NCBI RefSeq assembly: GCF_004342485.1 | Contig: NZ_SMBU01000004.1 | Span: 124,001 to 188,000, forward strand | Reading direction: 5' to 3' | Origin: Roseateles saccharophilus | Lineage (GTDB): Bacteria > Pseudomonadota > Gammaproteobacteria > Burkholderiales > Burkholderiaceae_C | Length of the DNA: 64,000 bases | In this document: in pieces, positions 30,333 to 40,157 of the stretch | How the letters are laid out: each line of letters begins with the position of its first letter | How positions within the stretch are numbered: the first letter of the stretch is position 1 | Notes under the pieces: generated by a model | Told to the model about the DNA's origin: nothing | Databases searched by the model: none | Seen by the model: only the letters and a program-made list of their open reading frames with translations | Made by a program: the position numbers and the translations under genes

Positions 30333-30357
30333 CGAAGCCCTCGCGGGGAGGGCTTCG
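30333..30357 (-). terminator. intrinsic terminator of the inositol monophosphatase gene
   Basis: A 10-bp stem (cgaagccctc / gagggcttcg) with a 5-base loop lies 20 bp past the suhB stop. Read on the minus strand it is followed by TCGTTTTC, a usable T tract. Confidence 0.7.
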
Positions 30358-30376
30358 GCTGCGGGGCGGAGGGCTG

Positions 30377-31318
30377 TCAGAGCGGCGCGTCGCCGCCTTG
30401 CTCGTCCTTCTTGATGCGCAGGGGGCCGCGCTTCTTCGGCGCCGGCGCGGGGGCCGCGACCTCGACGGCCGGAGCCGTGCTGGCGGTGGCGGACACCTCG
30501 TCCTCCTTGATGACGCGGGTGTAGGGCGACAGGATGGTGACGAGCTGGGCGTAGATCTTGGGGTTGCCGGCCACGACCTCGCGCTGGTGCAGGTAGTCGG
30601 CCTCGCCCGTGAAGTTGCCGATCAGGCCACCGGCCTCGGAAATGATCAGCGAGCCGGCCGCGATGTCCCAGGGCTGCAGGCCGGTCTCGAAGAAGGCGTC
30701 GTAGTAACCGGCGGCCACGTAGCACAGGTCCAGGGCCGCGGCGCCCGGGCGGCGCAGGCCGGCGCAGTGCTGCATGACCTCCTCGAACATCTTCACGTAG
30801 CGCTTGAAGTTGTCGCCACGGCGGAAGGGGAAGCCGGTGCCGATGAGGGCGTCGCTCATGCGGGTGCGCTTGGACACGCGCAGGCGGCGATCGTTCAGGA
30901 AGGCGCCGCGGCCCTTGGTGGCGTAGAAGAGGTCGTTGCGGGTCGGGTCGTAGACGACGGCCTGCTGCACGACGCCGCGGTGGGCCAGCGCGATGGACAC
31001 GCAGTACATCGGCAGGCCGTGGATGAAGTTGGTGGTGCCGTCCAGCGGATCGATGATCCAGACGTACTCGGAATGCTTGGCACCGTGGGTGCGGCCCGAC
31101 TCTTCGGCCAGGATGCCGTGGTCGGGGTAGGCGCCCAGCAGCGTCTCGATGATGACCCCTTCGCAGGCGTGGTCGACTTCGGTCACGAAGTCGTTCGGGC
31201 TCTTGGTGTTGATCCGCAGTGCCTCCAGGTCCAGCGAGGCGCGGTTGATGATGGCGCCGGCCGCACGTGCCGCCTTGATGGCGACATTGAGCATGGGATG
31301 GAGAGACGTTTGCAGCAT
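30377..31318 (-). CDS. suhB: inositol monophosphatase family protein (SuhB)
   Basis: 313 residues from ATG 31318; an ATG at 31294 ([13 protein letters not shown]) is an alternative and neither has a strong ribosome site. Metal-binding motifs are LAEESG (Glu72-73), [11 protein letters not shown] (Asp90, Asp93) and [17 protein letters not shown]. It hydrolyses inositol 1-phosphate and, in relatives, binds Nus factors at ribosomal RNA operons. The C-terminal 45 residues are a low-complexity Ala/Pro/Lys extension ([18 protein letters not shown]). It is divergent from trmJ, the common SuhB arrangement. Confidence 0.93.
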   Translation of the reverse strand: MLQTSLHPMLNVAIKAARAAGAIINRASLDLEALRINTKSPNDFVTEVDHACEGVIIETLLGAYPDHGILAEESGRTHGAKHSEYVWIIDPLDGTTNFIHGLPMYCVSIALAHRGVVQQAVVYDPTRNDLFYATKGRGAFLNDRRLRVSKRTRMSDALIGTGFPFRRGDNFKRYVKMFEEVMQHCAGLRRPGAAALDLCYVAAGYYDAFFETGLQPWDIAAGSLIISEAGGLIGNFTGEADYLHQREVVAGNPKIYAQLVTILSPYTRVIKEDEVSATASTAPAVEVAAPAPAPKKRGPLRIKKDEQGGDAPL

Positions 31319-31437
31319 GCGTAGCACTCGCTGGGAAGAAGGGGTCGACAGGGAGGAAAGAGCGGCGGGGCGGCCCAGTGAACTGAGGCAAGGCCCGGAT
31401 AATCGCGCGATTCTAGCCGCTGACCCCGAGTAAACCC

Positions 31438-32175
31438 GTGGAATCCACACGCTTCATCCTCATCAACACCAGCCACGCGGGCAACGTCGGCGCGACGGCG
31501 CGGGCGATGAAGGTGATGGGTTTCGGCGACCTCGTGCTGGTGGCGCCGCGCTTTCCGGACGTGCTCTGCCACGAGGAGGCCGTCGCGATGGCCAGCGGCG
31601 CCGCCGACATCCTGGCCCGCGCCCGCGTCGTGCCGACCCTGGCCGAGGCGCTGGACGGCGTCGACTACGCCTGCGCCACCGCGATGACGCCGCGCGACTT
31701 CGGGCCGCCCACGCACGAGCCGCGCGCGCTGTTCGCCGAGCTGGCCGCGCGCGCGTCCGCACCGCGCCTGGCCCTGGTGTTCGGCTCGGAACGCTACGGC
31801 ATGGCCAACGAGGACGTCTATCGCTGCCACGCGGTGCTCAGCATCCCGACCCACCCGGACTACGGCTCGCTCAACCTCGCCCAGGCCGTGCAGCTGCTGG
31901 CCTATGACCTGCGCCAGGCCGTCGGCGGCTTCGCCGTGCAGGCGCGCACACCGGATCCCGAGCGGGCCGATGCCCGCGCCGTGCAGGGCCTGCTTGAGCA
32001 TCTGCAGGCAGCCCTGACCGATATCGGCTACCTTGACCCCGCCGCGCCGAAGAAGCTGATGCCGCGCCTTAACCAGCTCTTCAACCGCGCCGCGCTGACG
32101 AACGAGGAAGTCCACATCCTGCGCGGCATCGCGCGGCAGATCAGCAAGACCGTAGATGCAGCAGGCTCTAGGTAG
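31438..32175 (+). CDS. trmJ: tRNA (cytidine/uridine-2'-O-)-methyltransferase TrmJ
   Basis: 245 residues from a GTG at 31438 ([24 protein letters not shown]), the normal TrmJ beginning. It is a SPOUT-class methylase: [26 protein letters not shown] and [18 protein letters not shown] form the knotted S-adenosylmethionine site; the C-terminal helical tail ([21 protein letters not shown]) binds tRNA. It methylates the ribose 2'-OH of residue 32 of several tRNAs. In many proteobacteria it precedes cysE, as here (41 bp). Confidence 0.95.
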   Translation: MESTRFILINTSHAGNVGATARAMKVMGFGDLVLVAPRFPDVLCHEEAVAMASGAADILARARVVPTLAEALDGVDYACATAMTPRDFGPPTHEPRALFAELAARASAPRLALVFGSERYGMANEDVYRCHAVLSIPTHPDYGSLNLAQAVQLLAYDLRQAVGGFAVQARTPDPERADARAVQGLLEHLQAALTDIGYLDPAAPKKLMPRLNQLFNRAALTNEEVHILRGIARQISKTVDAAGSR

Positions 32176-32215
32176 CCGCGCCTACACTGAAGCGCCTTTC
32201 TCCCCTGGCCGCACC

Positions 32216-32992
32216 ATGTTCCAGCGCCTGCGCGAAGACATCGCCCTCATCCTCGAACGCGACCCGGCCGCCCGGACGGCCTGGGAGGTGCTGACCTGTT
32301 ACCCGGGCCTGCATGCGCTGTGGCTGCACCGCCGCGCCCACTGGTTCTGGACGCGCGGCTGGAAGTGGCTGGGGCGCTGGATCTCGCACTGGGGCCGCTT
32401 CCTGACCGGCATCGAGATCCACCCCGGCGCCAAGATCGGCCGCAGGGTCTTCATCGACCACGGCATGGGCATCGTCATCGGCGAGATGGCCGAGATCGGC
32501 GAGGGCTGCACCATCTACCAGGGCGTCACGCTGGGCGGCACCTCGCTCGTGAAGGGCGCCAAGCGCCATCCGACGTTGGGCCCGGGCGTCATCGTCGGCG
32601 CCAATGCCAGCGTGCTGGGCGGCTTCACGGTCGGGGCCGGCGCGCGCATCGGCTCGGGCGCCGTCGTCACCAAGCCCGTGCCGGCGGGCGCGACGGCTGT
32701 TGGCAACCCGGCCCGCATCATCGAGGCCGCCAGCGACCAGGCCCGTGAGGAGGCCGCCGCCAAGATGGGCTTCTCGGCCTATGGCGTGACCCAGGGCGAC
32801 GACCCGGTCGCGCTGGCCATGCGCGGCCTCATCGACAGCGCCTCCGGCCACGAGCACCAGATCGCGCTGCTGTGGAGCGCCGTGTGCAAGCTGTCGACGC
32901 AGATGGGCAAGCCGGTCGGCGATTGCGTACCCGACGACGCCCAGCGCGACGAGGCCTTCGACGCGGCGCAGATGAACCGGCTCGTGGAGTGA
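32216..32992 (+). CDS. cysE: serine O-acetyltransferase
   Basis: 258 residues. Hexapeptide beta-helix repeats ([54 protein letters not shown]) form the acetyl-CoA/serine site, with the catalytic His/Asp pair in the IDHG and RHPTLG loops. It makes O-acetylserine, the cysteine precursor that supplies sulfur for the isc system elsewhere in this window. It lies downstream of trmJ in the same direction. Confidence 0.95.
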   Translation: MFQRLREDIALILERDPAARTAWEVLTCYPGLHALWLHRRAHWFWTRGWKWLGRWISHWGRFLTGIEIHPGAKIGRRVFIDHGMGIVIGEMAEIGEGCTIYQGVTLGGTSLVKGAKRHPTLGPGVIVGANASVLGGFTVGAGARIGSGAVVTKPVPAGATAVGNPARIIEAASDQAREEAAAKMGFSAYGVTQGDDPVALAMRGLIDSASGHEHQIALLWSAVCKLSTQMGKPVGDCVPDDAQRDEAFDAAQMNRLVE

Positions 32993-33115
32993 GCCGCGTG
33001 GGCCGGCCGGCAGAGAAATAAGCCACTCGGGCCGGTCCGATCTGGCACCTGGGGCGCTGCCCGTGCCGCAGAATTGCCGGTTCCGGGCCGCAAGGCCCAA
33101 CTCCCACGGCCTGCT

Positions 33116-36100
33116 GTGCTTCCGAGCGAGTTCCGATTGCGGCTTTCAAATGGCTGGCGTATCGCCTGCGGCCTTGCGCTGGGTATCTCGCTGGCTGTGG
33201 CTGCCCCGGCCGCGCAGCAGCCCACGCAGACCCGCCTGGCCGACATCACCTTCCAGCACATCACGCAGGACCAGGGCCTGCCCAATGCCATCGCGGCCGC
33301 GCTGGTCCAGGATGGCCAGGGCTTCCTGTGGATAGGCAGCCCCGGTGGCCTGGCACGCTGGGACGGCTATCGCTTCCGCGTCTACCAGGCCGACCCGACG
33401 CGCGAGGGCGGCCTGCCCGACAACTATGTGCAGGCCCTGTTCAGCGATGCGCGCGGCCGGCTGTGGGTGGGCACGACCTCGGCCGGGCTGCTGCGCTACG
33501 AGCCCGCCACGGACCGTTTCGTCCGCTACCCGATCGGGGGCGAGCGCGGGCTCAGCCATGTCAGCGTGCGCCAGATGCTGGACGATGGCGAGGGCGGGCT
33601 CTGGATCGTCACCGAGGGCGGCCTGGACCGGCTGGCCGCCGGCGACGGGCGCATCGAGCATGCCAGCCAGGGCTGGGCCGCAGCCGCCGGCACCCAGGTG
33701 CGGGTGCTGCTGCGCGACCGCAAAGGCGTGCTGTGGCTGGGCAGTGCCGCCGGCCTGTTCAGGCGCGAGCCGGGCGGCGGGCCGCTGCAGGCGGTGCCGC
33801 TGGGCTCGGGCGGCACGGTCCAGCCCGAGGTGCTGAGCCAGGACAGCGCCGGGCGCATCTGGGTCGGCAGCCAGCAGCATGGCGTCTTCGTGCTGCCGGA
33901 CGATGGTCACGCGCCGGCCGTGGCATTGCACGAGCCCGCCTCGCCCGACAGCCTGGACCTGCTGGGCGACAGCCAGGTCGCCGGCCTCGCCGAGGTGAGG
34001 CCGGGCGAGATGTGGGTGGCGACGCAGACCCAGGGCCTCGTCGCAGTGGACTTCGCTGAGGGGCGGACGCGGCGCATCCGCCATGTGCCGGCCTGGCCGA
34101 TGAGCCTGGCCGACAACGCGCTGCGTGCCCTCTACCGCGACCGCGCCGGCCTGATCTGGGTGGCCACCAACCGCGGCCTGAGCCGCTACGACCCGCACCA
34201 GGCCGGCGTACTGACGCGCTTCGGCGTCGCGCCCGACGGCGGCAATGCCTTCGACGCCCGCTTCATCGGCACCGAAATCAGCTGGATACAGCCCATGCCC
34301 GACGGCCGCATCTGGTTGGGCACGCACAACAGCGGCATCGACATCCTTGACGCGGCGGGTGCCCGTGTCGGCGCGCTGCGGCCCGACGGGAGCCGCCCCG
34401 AGACCGCGCTGCCGCCCGACATCGTGCTGGTCATGGCGCCGGCGCCCGACGGCGGCCTCTTCATCGGCACCAAGCGCGGCCTCTACCGCGCCGATGCCGC
34501 GGGGCGGCGCGTCGCACGCGTCGCGCTCGCCGGCCGCGACCCGGCGGCCTCGGTCTGGGTGCTGCTGGCGGACGGCAACGACCTCTGGATCGGCGGCCAG
34601 GCGGACGGCCTGTGGCGGCTGGACCTGAAGCGCGGCAAGGCCGAGGCCGTCGCGCTGGCCGCGCCGGGCCTGAGCGACCAGCGCGTGACCGTGCTGGCAC
34701 GCGACGGGCAGGCGCCGGGCCGGCTCTGGGTCGGCACACGCAACGGCCTGAACCGCGTCGATGCTGCCCGGCGCAGCGTCGTGCGGTGGTTGCCGGGGCC
34801 GGTGCAGATGGGTTCGTTGTCGGCCGGCTTCATCACCGCATTGCTGGCCGACGCGCAGGGCAGGCTCTGGGTCGGCAGCTATGGCGGCGGCATCGACGTG
34901 CTGCCCGCAGCGGGGCAGGGCGCCGACGCGCGGCCACAGCGCCTGGGCGTGACCGAGGGCCTGCCCGACAGCACGGTCAACACCTTGCTGAGCGATTTGC
35001 GCGGCCATGTCTGGGCCAGTACCGACAACGGCCTGGCCCGCGTCGACGCCAAGACCCTGGCCGTGGTGGCTCTGCGCCGAGCCGAGGGGGTGGTCTTCCC
35101 GACCTACTGGACCGCCTCGGCCGCGCGCACCGCGAGCGGCGAACTGTTGTTTGGCGGTGGTGGGGGCATGACCGTCGTGCAACCGGATCAACTGCAGGCC
35201 TGGACCTACCTCCCCCGCGTGCTGGTCACCGACATCAAGCTGGGCGGCCAGGCTGTGCCCGCCCCGGCCGAGGACGCACCGCTGACGGTGGTGCCCGAGG
35301 CCAACAAGCTGTCCGTCGAGTTCTCGTCCACCGACTTCTCGGCTCCCGAGCGCAACCGCTATGCCTTCAAGCTCGAGGGCTATGACGCGGACTGGGTGGC
35401 GACCGACCCGACGCGCCGCCTCGCGGCCTATGCCAACCTGCCGCCGGGCGACTACCGCCTGCGCCTGCGCGCTTCCAACCGCGACGGGCAATGGGGCGAG
35501 CACGAGCTGGCCCTGCCCATCCGCGTGCTGCCGGCCTGGCACCAGACCTGGTGGTTCCGTGCGGCCGTGGTGCTGGCCCTGGGCCTGCTGATGCTGGCCG
35601 CCGTGCGGGTGCGCACACGGCTGCTGCGCCACCGCCAGCGCGAGCTCGAACTCAAGGTCAGGCAGCGCACGGCCGAACTGGAGGCCCTGCACGACGCGCT
35701 GGAGGAGAAGTCGGTCCAGCTGCAGATGAGCAGCGTGACCGATCCGCTGACCGGCCTGCACAACCGCCGCTTCCTGACCGAGCACATCGAGCACGACCTG
35801 GCCGCCAGCCTGCGCCGCGCCCAGGAGACGCGCGCGGCGGGCGTACAGCCGCTGGACACAGACGGCGTCTTCCTGTTGCTGGACATCGATGCCTTCAAGC
35901 GCATCAACGACCGCCACGGCCATGCGGTGGGCGACGCCGTGCTGGTGCAGTTCGGCGCGCGCCTGCGCGGCGTGCTGCGCGAGTCGGACTATCTGGTGCG
36001 CTGGGGCGGCGAGGAATTCCTGGCCGTCGCCCGCGACACCGATCGCGTGCGCGCCGAGGAGCTGGCCGAGCGCATGCGCGCTGCCATCGCCGACACACCT

Positions 36101-36403
36101 TTCGTGCTCGCCGATGGCAGCGCGCTGGCGGTGAGCTGCTCCATCGGCTTCGCCTGCATGCCCTTCGAGTTCGAACGCCCGCAGACGAAGACCTGGCAGC
36201 AGGTCGTCAACATCGCCGACCTCGGCCTCTACGCCGCCAAGCGCGCGGGCCGCAATGCCTGGGTCGGCGTGCACGCCGGCCCCTGCGCGCCGGGCCGGCG
36301 CCAGGTGGGCGAGTTCTGCGTGACGAGCAACCGCGGGCTGGACGAAGTGGCCGCCGCGATGCGCGCGCCGGCGGCGCTCGGCGCGGTGGCCGCGCAGGGT
36401 TGA
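33116..36403 (+). CDS. beta-propeller sensor diguanylate cyclase (two-component-regulator propeller, Y_Y_Y, GGDEF)
   Basis: About 1095 residues. There is no ATG: TTG 33074, GTG 33116 and TTG 33137 are in frame; GTG 33116 leaves a signal/anchor region (GWRIACGLALGISLAVAAPA). A long repeat array (WIGSPGGLARWDGYRFRVYQ, LWVGTTSAGLLRYEPATDRF, IWVATNRGLSRYDPH and more) forms about a dozen propeller blades, then comes a Y_Y_Y-like domain (NRYAFKLEGYDADWVATDPTRR), one membrane helix (WWFRAAVVLALGLLMLAA), a coiled linker and a GGDEF domain with active GGEEF (964-968) and the RESD inhibitory site five residues upstream. It should sense a periplasmic ligand and make c-di-GMP. Convergent with mog. Confidence 0.93.
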   Translation: MLPSEFRLRLSNGWRIACGLALGISLAVAAPAAQQPTQTRLADITFQHITQDQGLPNAIAAALVQDGQGFLWIGSPGGLARWDGYRFRVYQADPTREGGLPDNYVQALFSDARGRLWVGTTSAGLLRYEPATDRFVRYPIGGERGLSHVSVRQMLDDGEGGLWIVTEGGLDRLAAGDGRIEHASQGWAAAAGTQVRVLLRDRKGVLWLGSAAGLFRREPGGGPLQAVPLGSGGTVQPEVLSQDSAGRIWVGSQQHGVFVLPDDGHAPAVALHEPASPDSLDLLGDSQVAGLAEVRPGEMWVATQTQGLVAVDFAEGRTRRIRHVPAWPMSLADNALRALYRDRAGLIWVATNRGLSRYDPHQAGVLTRFGVAPDGGNAFDARFIGTEISWIQPMPDGRIWLGTHNSGIDILDAAGARVGALRPDGSRPETALPPDIVLVMAPAPDGGLFIGTKRGLYRADAAGRRVARVALAGRDPAASVWVLLADGNDLWIGGQADGLWRLDLKRGKAEAVALAAPGLSDQRVTVLARDGQAPGRLWVGTRNGLNRVDAARRSVVRWLPGPVQMGSLSAGFITALLADAQGRLWVGSYGGGIDVLPAAGQGADARPQRLGVTEGLPDSTVNTLLSDLRGHVWASTDNGLARVDAKTLAVVALRRAEGVVFPTYWTASAARTASGELLFGGGGGMTVVQPDQLQAWTYLPRVLVTDIKLGGQAVPAPAEDAPLTVVPEANKLSVEFSSTDFSAPERNRYAFKLEGYDADWVATDPTRRLAAYANLPPGDYRLRLRASNRDGQWGEHELALPIRVLPAWHQTWWFRAAVVLALGLLMLAAVRVRTRLLRHRQRELELKVRQRTAELEALHDALEEKSVQLQMSSVTDPLTGLHNRRFLTEHIEHDLAASLRRAQETRAAGVQPLDTDGVFLLLDIDAFKRINDRHGHAVGDAVLVQFGARLRGVLRESDYLVRWGGEEFLAVARDTDRVRAEELAERMRAAIADTPFVLADGSALAVSCSIGFACMPFEFERPQTKTWQQVVNIADLGLYAAKRAGRNAWVGVHAGPCAPGRRQVGEFCVTSNRGLDEVAAAMRAPAALGAVAAQG

Positions 36404-36988
36404 TCAGGCGGCCGCGGGGCGTTGTGCGCTCTTGGGCCTGAAGGCCTTGCAGACCTCGTCTCGGGTCTCGAGATAGGGCCCGCCGATCAGGTCGATGCAA
36501 TAGGGCACGGCGGCGAAGATGCCGCTGGCCTTCTCGTGGCCGGCCAGCGTCTCGGCAATCGCCTTGGGCTGGCCAGGCAGGTTGATGATCAGGCTCCTGC
36601 CGCGGATGACGGCGACCTGGCGCGACAGGATGGCCGTCGGCACGAAATGCAGCGAGATCTGGCGCATCTGCTCGCCGAAGCCCGGCATCACGCGGTCGGC
36701 CACGGCCAGCGTGGCCTCGGGCGTCACGTCGCGCGGCGCGGGGCCGGTGCCGCCGGTCGTCAGCACGAGATCGCAGCCTTCGGTGTCGACCAGTTCGACG
36801 AGCGTCGCCGAGATGCCTGCCTGCTCGTCGGGGATCAGGCGGGGCACGAACGTGATCGGGTTGAGCAGAGCGCCGCCCAGCCAGTCCTTCAGGGCCGGTA
36901 GACCCTTGTCCTCATAGACACCTGTCGACGCACGGTCGCTGATGGAGACGATGCCGATGCGGACCGGCTCGAAGCTCACCTCACTCAT
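36404..36988 (-). CDS. mogA: molybdopterin adenylyltransferase
   Basis: 194 residues from ATG 36988 (MSEVSFEPVRIGIVSISDRASTGVYEDKG). VLTTGGTGPAPRDVTPEATLAVADRVMPGFGEQM is the MPT-binding MoaB/Mog domain, and LIINLPGQPKAIAETL completes it. It adenylates molybdopterin before molybdenum insertion. The start overlaps the yjgA stop by eight bases. It ends directly against the convergent propeller cyclase gene, with no terminator visible between them. Confidence 0.93.
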   Translation of the reverse strand: MSEVSFEPVRIGIVSISDRASTGVYEDKGLPALKDWLGGALLNPITFVPRLIPDEQAGISATLVELVDTEGCDLVLTTGGTGPAPRDVTPEATLAVADRVMPGFGEQMRQISLHFVPTAILSRQVAVIRGRSLIINLPGQPKAIAETLAGHEKASGIFAAVPYCIDLIGGPYLETRDEVCKAFRPKSAQRPAAA

Positions 36989-37547
36989 TGCCGCTCTCTT
37001 CGACATCGCCGGCCTCATCCGCGGCGCCGCCCTCGCTGGCCTTGATGAACTGGAAGAGTTCACGGAAGGCGCGGCCGCTGCGTTTCTCGGGCACGTTGGC
37101 CGCGTCCTTGCGCGCGGCGCGCACCAGATTGCGCAGCTGCTGAATGTCGACGTCGGCGTGCTCAGCGAGGAACTCCTGCAGCGCCTCGTCGCTGGCCACC
37201 AGGCGCTCGCGCCAGCGCTCGGATTGGTGCAGCTTCAGACTGTCCTTCGCGTGGCCCAGCTTGAAGGCGGCGACCGCCTCGCGGATGGGCTCGGGGTCGA
37301 CCTTGCGCATCAGCTTGCCGATGAACTGCATCTGCCGGCGCTTGCCCTCGAAGTTGGTGATCTTCTTGGCTGCCTTCAGCGCGTCGTACAGGATCTCGGG
37401 CAGGGCCAGGGGCTCCCAGCGGCTCTCGGGCAGGGCCAGCAGGTCGTCGCCGAGCTTCTGCAGCGCGGTCATGTCGCGCTTGAGCTGGGACTTGCTGGGA
37501 CGGTCGAAGCCGTCGTCGTCTTCGAAATCAGGGGTGTTCTCTTGCAT
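36981..37547 (-). CDS. yjgA: ribosome biogenesis factor YjgA (DarP)
   Basis: 188 residues from ATG 37547. The sequence RPSKSQLKRDMTALQKLGDDLLALPESRWEPLALPEILYDALKAAKKI and GKRRQMQFIGKLMRKVDPEPI is the DUF615/YjgA signature; the protein associates with late 50S ribosome precursors. An in-frame ATG at 37586 would overlap the divergent pmbA promoter region and adds MGDNDRPAPKLPP; the shorter start is preferred. It is upstream of and overlaps mog by eight bases. Confidence 0.92.
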   Translation of the reverse strand: MQENTPDFEDDDGFDRPSKSQLKRDMTALQKLGDDLLALPESRWEPLALPEILYDALKAAKKITNFEGKRRQMQFIGKLMRKVDPEPIREAVAAFKLGHAKDSLKLHQSERWRERLVASDEALQEFLAEHADVDIQQLRNLVRAARKDAANVPEKRSGRAFRELFQFIKASEGGAADEAGDVEESGNE

Positions 37548-37604
37548 CGGGGGCAGCTTGGGCGCGGGCCTATCATTGTCGCCCACCCGAATTCAGTGTC
37601 CTTC

Positions 37605-38972
37605 ATGTCCCAAGCCCAAGACGGTTTCGCCTACAGCCCCGAGCAGTTCCAGCAGTGGATCGAGGATGCCCTCGCCGAGGCGAAGAAACTCGGCGCCAGC
37701 GATGCCGGGGCCGAGGTGTCCGAGGGCTGCGGCCTGTCGGTGTCGGCGCGGCTGGGCAAGCTGGAGAACGTCGAGCGCAACCGCGACAAGTCCCTCGGCA
37801 TCTCGGTCTACCTGGGCCAGCGCCGTGGCAACGCCAGCACGTCCGACTTCTCGGCCCAGGCCATCCGCGACACGGTGCGCGCTGCCTTCGACATCGCCCG
37901 GTTCACGGCCGAGGACGAGTTCGCCGGCCTGCCGGATGCCGCCGACCTCGCCCTGGATGCCGCGCTGCGGCCCGAGCTGGATCTCTTCCACCCCTGGGCC
38001 ATCGATGCGGCCCAGGCCGCCGAGATCGCGCTGCGCTGCGAGGCCGCGGCCCTCGCCGTGGACAAGCGCATCACCAACAGCGAGGGCGCGGCCGTGTCGG
38101 CCCAGCAATCGCATTTCTGGATGGGCAATACGCGCGGTTTCCGCGGCGGCTATGCGAGCTCGCGGCATTCGCTGTCGGTCGCGCCCATCGCCGGCCGCGG
38201 CGCCGGCATGCAGCGCGACGCCTGGTACAGCTCCATGCGCGACGCGGCCGACCTGGCCTCGGCCGAGGCCGTGGGCCGGTATGCGTCCGAGCGCGCGCTG
38301 TCGCGCCTGAAGGCGCGCAAGGTCGCCACCGCCGAGGTGCCGGTGTTGTTCGAGAGCACCGTGGCCATCGGCCTGCTCGGCGCGCTGGTGCAGGCCACCA
38401 GCGGTGGCGCGCTCTATCGCCGCACCAGCTTCCTGCTCGACAGCCTGGGCAAGCCGGTGACGGCCTCGCACATCGACATCGCCGAGGACCCACATGTGAA
38501 GAAGGGCAAGGGTAGCTCGCCCTTCGACGACGAGGGCGTCGTCACGCGCGCTCGCCCGGTCGTGCAGGGCGGCGTGCTGCAGGGCTATTTCCTGTCCAGC
38601 TACTCGGCGCGCAAGCTCGGCATGAAGACGACCGGCCATGCCGGCGGCTCGCACAACCTGCGCATGACGAGCCGCGCGACGGCGCCGGGCGACGATCTCG
38701 CGACCATGGTGCGGCGCCTCGGCCGCGGCCTGCTCGTCACCGAGTTGATGGGCCAGGGCGTGAACTACGTGACCGGCGACTACTCGCGCGGCGCCAGCGG
38801 CTACTGGGTCGAGAACGGCGAGATCGCCTACCCGGTCCATGAGGTGACCATCGCCGGCAACCTGAAGGACATGCTGCACAACGTCGTCGGCATCGGCGCC
38901 GACGAGTACACGATGGGCACCAAGACGGTCGGCTCCGTGCTTGTCACAGGCATGAAGCTCGCCGGCAGCTGA
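37605..38972 (+). CDS. pmbA: metalloprotease PmbA/TldE
   Basis: 455 residues from ATG 37605. PmbA and TldD form a heterodimeric metalloprotease that processes peptide antibiotics (such as microcin B17) and CcdA. Here ALYRRTSFLLDSLGKPV, IDIAEDPHVKKGKGSSPFDDEG and YFLSSYSARKLGMKTTGHAGG are family blocks; the zinc HExxH motif belongs to the TldD partner and, as expected, is absent. TldD is not in this window. It is divergent from yjgA, an arrangement common in betaproteobacteria. Confidence 0.95.
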   Translation: MSQAQDGFAYSPEQFQQWIEDALAEAKKLGASDAGAEVSEGCGLSVSARLGKLENVERNRDKSLGISVYLGQRRGNASTSDFSAQAIRDTVRAAFDIARFTAEDEFAGLPDAADLALDAALRPELDLFHPWAIDAAQAAEIALRCEAAALAVDKRITNSEGAAVSAQQSHFWMGNTRGFRGGYASSRHSLSVAPIAGRGAGMQRDAWYSSMRDAADLASAEAVGRYASERALSRLKARKVATAEVPVLFESTVAIGLLGALVQATSGGALYRRTSFLLDSLGKPVTASHIDIAEDPHVKKGKGSSPFDDEGVVTRARPVVQGGVLQGYFLSSYSARKLGMKTTGHAGGSHNLRMTSRATAPGDDLATMVRRLGRGLLVTELMGQGVNYVTGDYSRGASGYWVENGEIAYPVHEVTIAGNLKDMLHNVVGIGADEYTMGTKTVGSVLVTGMKLAGS

Positions 38973-39018
38973 CAGAATCGCCCGGCCTTTCCCTCAGGAT
39001 CCCAACAAGGAGACATTC

Positions 39019-40107
39019 ATGGTCATGGAGCGCCGTTCCTTTGTTCGACACGCTGGCCTTGCCGGAGTGCTGGCCACCGGCGCCGCGCCGGCCGTCGTCA
39101 ACGCCCAGGCCCAGGTGCGCTGGCGCCTGGCATCGAGCTTCCCGAAGTCGCTGGACACGTTGTTCGGCGCGGCCGAGCTGATGGCCAGGAAGGTCAGCGA
39201 CATGAGCGGCGGCAAGTTCCAGATCTCGGTGCATGCCGGTGGCGAGATCGTGCCGGCCCTGCAGGTCGTGGATGCGGTGCAGGGCGGCACCGTCGAGTGC
39301 GTGCATACGGCGCCCTATTACTTCTTCGGCAAGGACGAGACCTTCGCGCTGGGCTGTGCCATTCCCTTCGGCCTGAACAGCCGCCAGATGAGCGCCTGGA
39401 TGGTGGAGGGCAACGGCCTGAAGCTGATGCGCGAGTTCTACCGCAACTACAACATCATCAATTTCCTCGGCGGCAACACCGGTGCGCAGATGGGCGGCTG
39501 GTATCGCAAGGAGATCAAGAGCACGGCCGACATCAAGGGCCTGAAGATCCGCATCGGTGGCTTCGCCGGCCGCGTCATCGAGCGCATGGGCGCCGTGCCG
39601 CAGCAGATCGCCGGTGGCGAGATCTACTCGGCGCTGGAGAAGGGCACCATCGATGCGGCCGAATGGGTCGGCCCCTATGACGACCAGAAGCTGGGCTTCA
39701 ACAAGGTCGCGCCCAACTACTACTACCCGAGCTGGTGGGAGGGCGGCGCCCAGGTGGATTTCTACGTCAACACCAAGGCCTATGACGCGCTGTCCAGCGA
39801 GAACAAGGCCATCCTCGAGGCCGCCTGCGCCGTGTCGCATGTGGACATGCAGGCCAAGTACGACGCCAAGAACCCGATCGCACTGAAGCAGCTCGTCGGC
39901 TCGGGCACCAAGCTGTTCCGCTTCCCCAAGGACGTGATGGACGCGGCCTTCAAGGAGTCGCACGCGGTCTATGCCGAGATCTCGGCCAAGAACCCGAACT
40001 GGAAGAAGGTCTACGAAGACCTGGTCATCTTCCGCCGCGACCAGAACCTCTGGTTCCGCTTCGCCGAGGCCGGCTTCGACGACTTCATGCAGGCGCAGAA
40101 GCTGTAA
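39019..40107 (+). CDS. dctP: TRAP transporter substrate-binding protein, DctP/TakP-like
   Basis: 362 residues with a twin-arginine-type signal (MVMERRSFVRHAGLAG...). Mature blocks: WRLASSFPKSLDTLFGAAELMARKV, LKIRIGGFAGRVIERMG (substrate Arg), GEIYSALEKGTIDAAEWVGPYDD and YYYPSWWEGGAQVDFYV, typical of the alpha-keto acid-binding TakP branch. It binds its acid in the periplasm and hands it to the DctQM membrane pair. AAGGAGA lies five bases before the ATG. Unusually, the permease genes are convergent on the other strand, separated by a terminator. Confidence 0.93.
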   Translation: MVMERRSFVRHAGLAGVLATGAAPAVVNAQAQVRWRLASSFPKSLDTLFGAAELMARKVSDMSGGKFQISVHAGGEIVPALQVVDAVQGGTVECVHTAPYYFFGKDETFALGCAIPFGLNSRQMSAWMVEGNGLKLMREFYRNYNIINFLGGNTGAQMGGWYRKEIKSTADIKGLKIRIGGFAGRVIERMGAVPQQIAGGEIYSALEKGTIDAAEWVGPYDDQKLGFNKVAPNYYYPSWWEGGAQVDFYVNTKAYDALSSENKAILEAACAVSHVDMQAKYDAKNPIALKQLVGSGTKLFRFPKDVMDAAFKESHAVYAEISAKNPNWKKVYEDLVIFRRDQNLWFRFAEAGFDDFMQAQKL

Positions 40108-40127
40108 GCGTCGCCCCCCCGATGAAC

Positions 40128-40152
40128 CAAGGCCCCGCGATACGGGGCCTTG
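40128..40152. terminator. terminator between convergent TRAP genes
   Basis: A perfect 10-bp stem (caaggccccg / cggggccttg) with a 5-base loop is followed by CCTTTTC on the plus strand. It ends dctP and, because the stem is symmetric, may also block dctM read-through. Confidence 0.75.
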
Positions 40153-40157
40153 CCTTT

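Noticed and set aside
33044-33058. TGGCAC-N5-GCGCT as a sigma-54 promoter of the propeller cyclase
   Set aside because: The GG-N10-GC spacing is right but the -12 element is poor and such matches are expected by chance in this GC-rich sequence.
33146-36274. 1042-residue antisense frame opposite the propeller cyclase
   Set aside because: Composition-driven shadow; the plus strand carries recognisable propeller repeats and a GGDEF domain.
36942-38972. 676-residue frame extending pmbA upstream
   Set aside because: The added residues overlap yjgA on the other strand; ATG 37605 gives the normal PmbA length and start.
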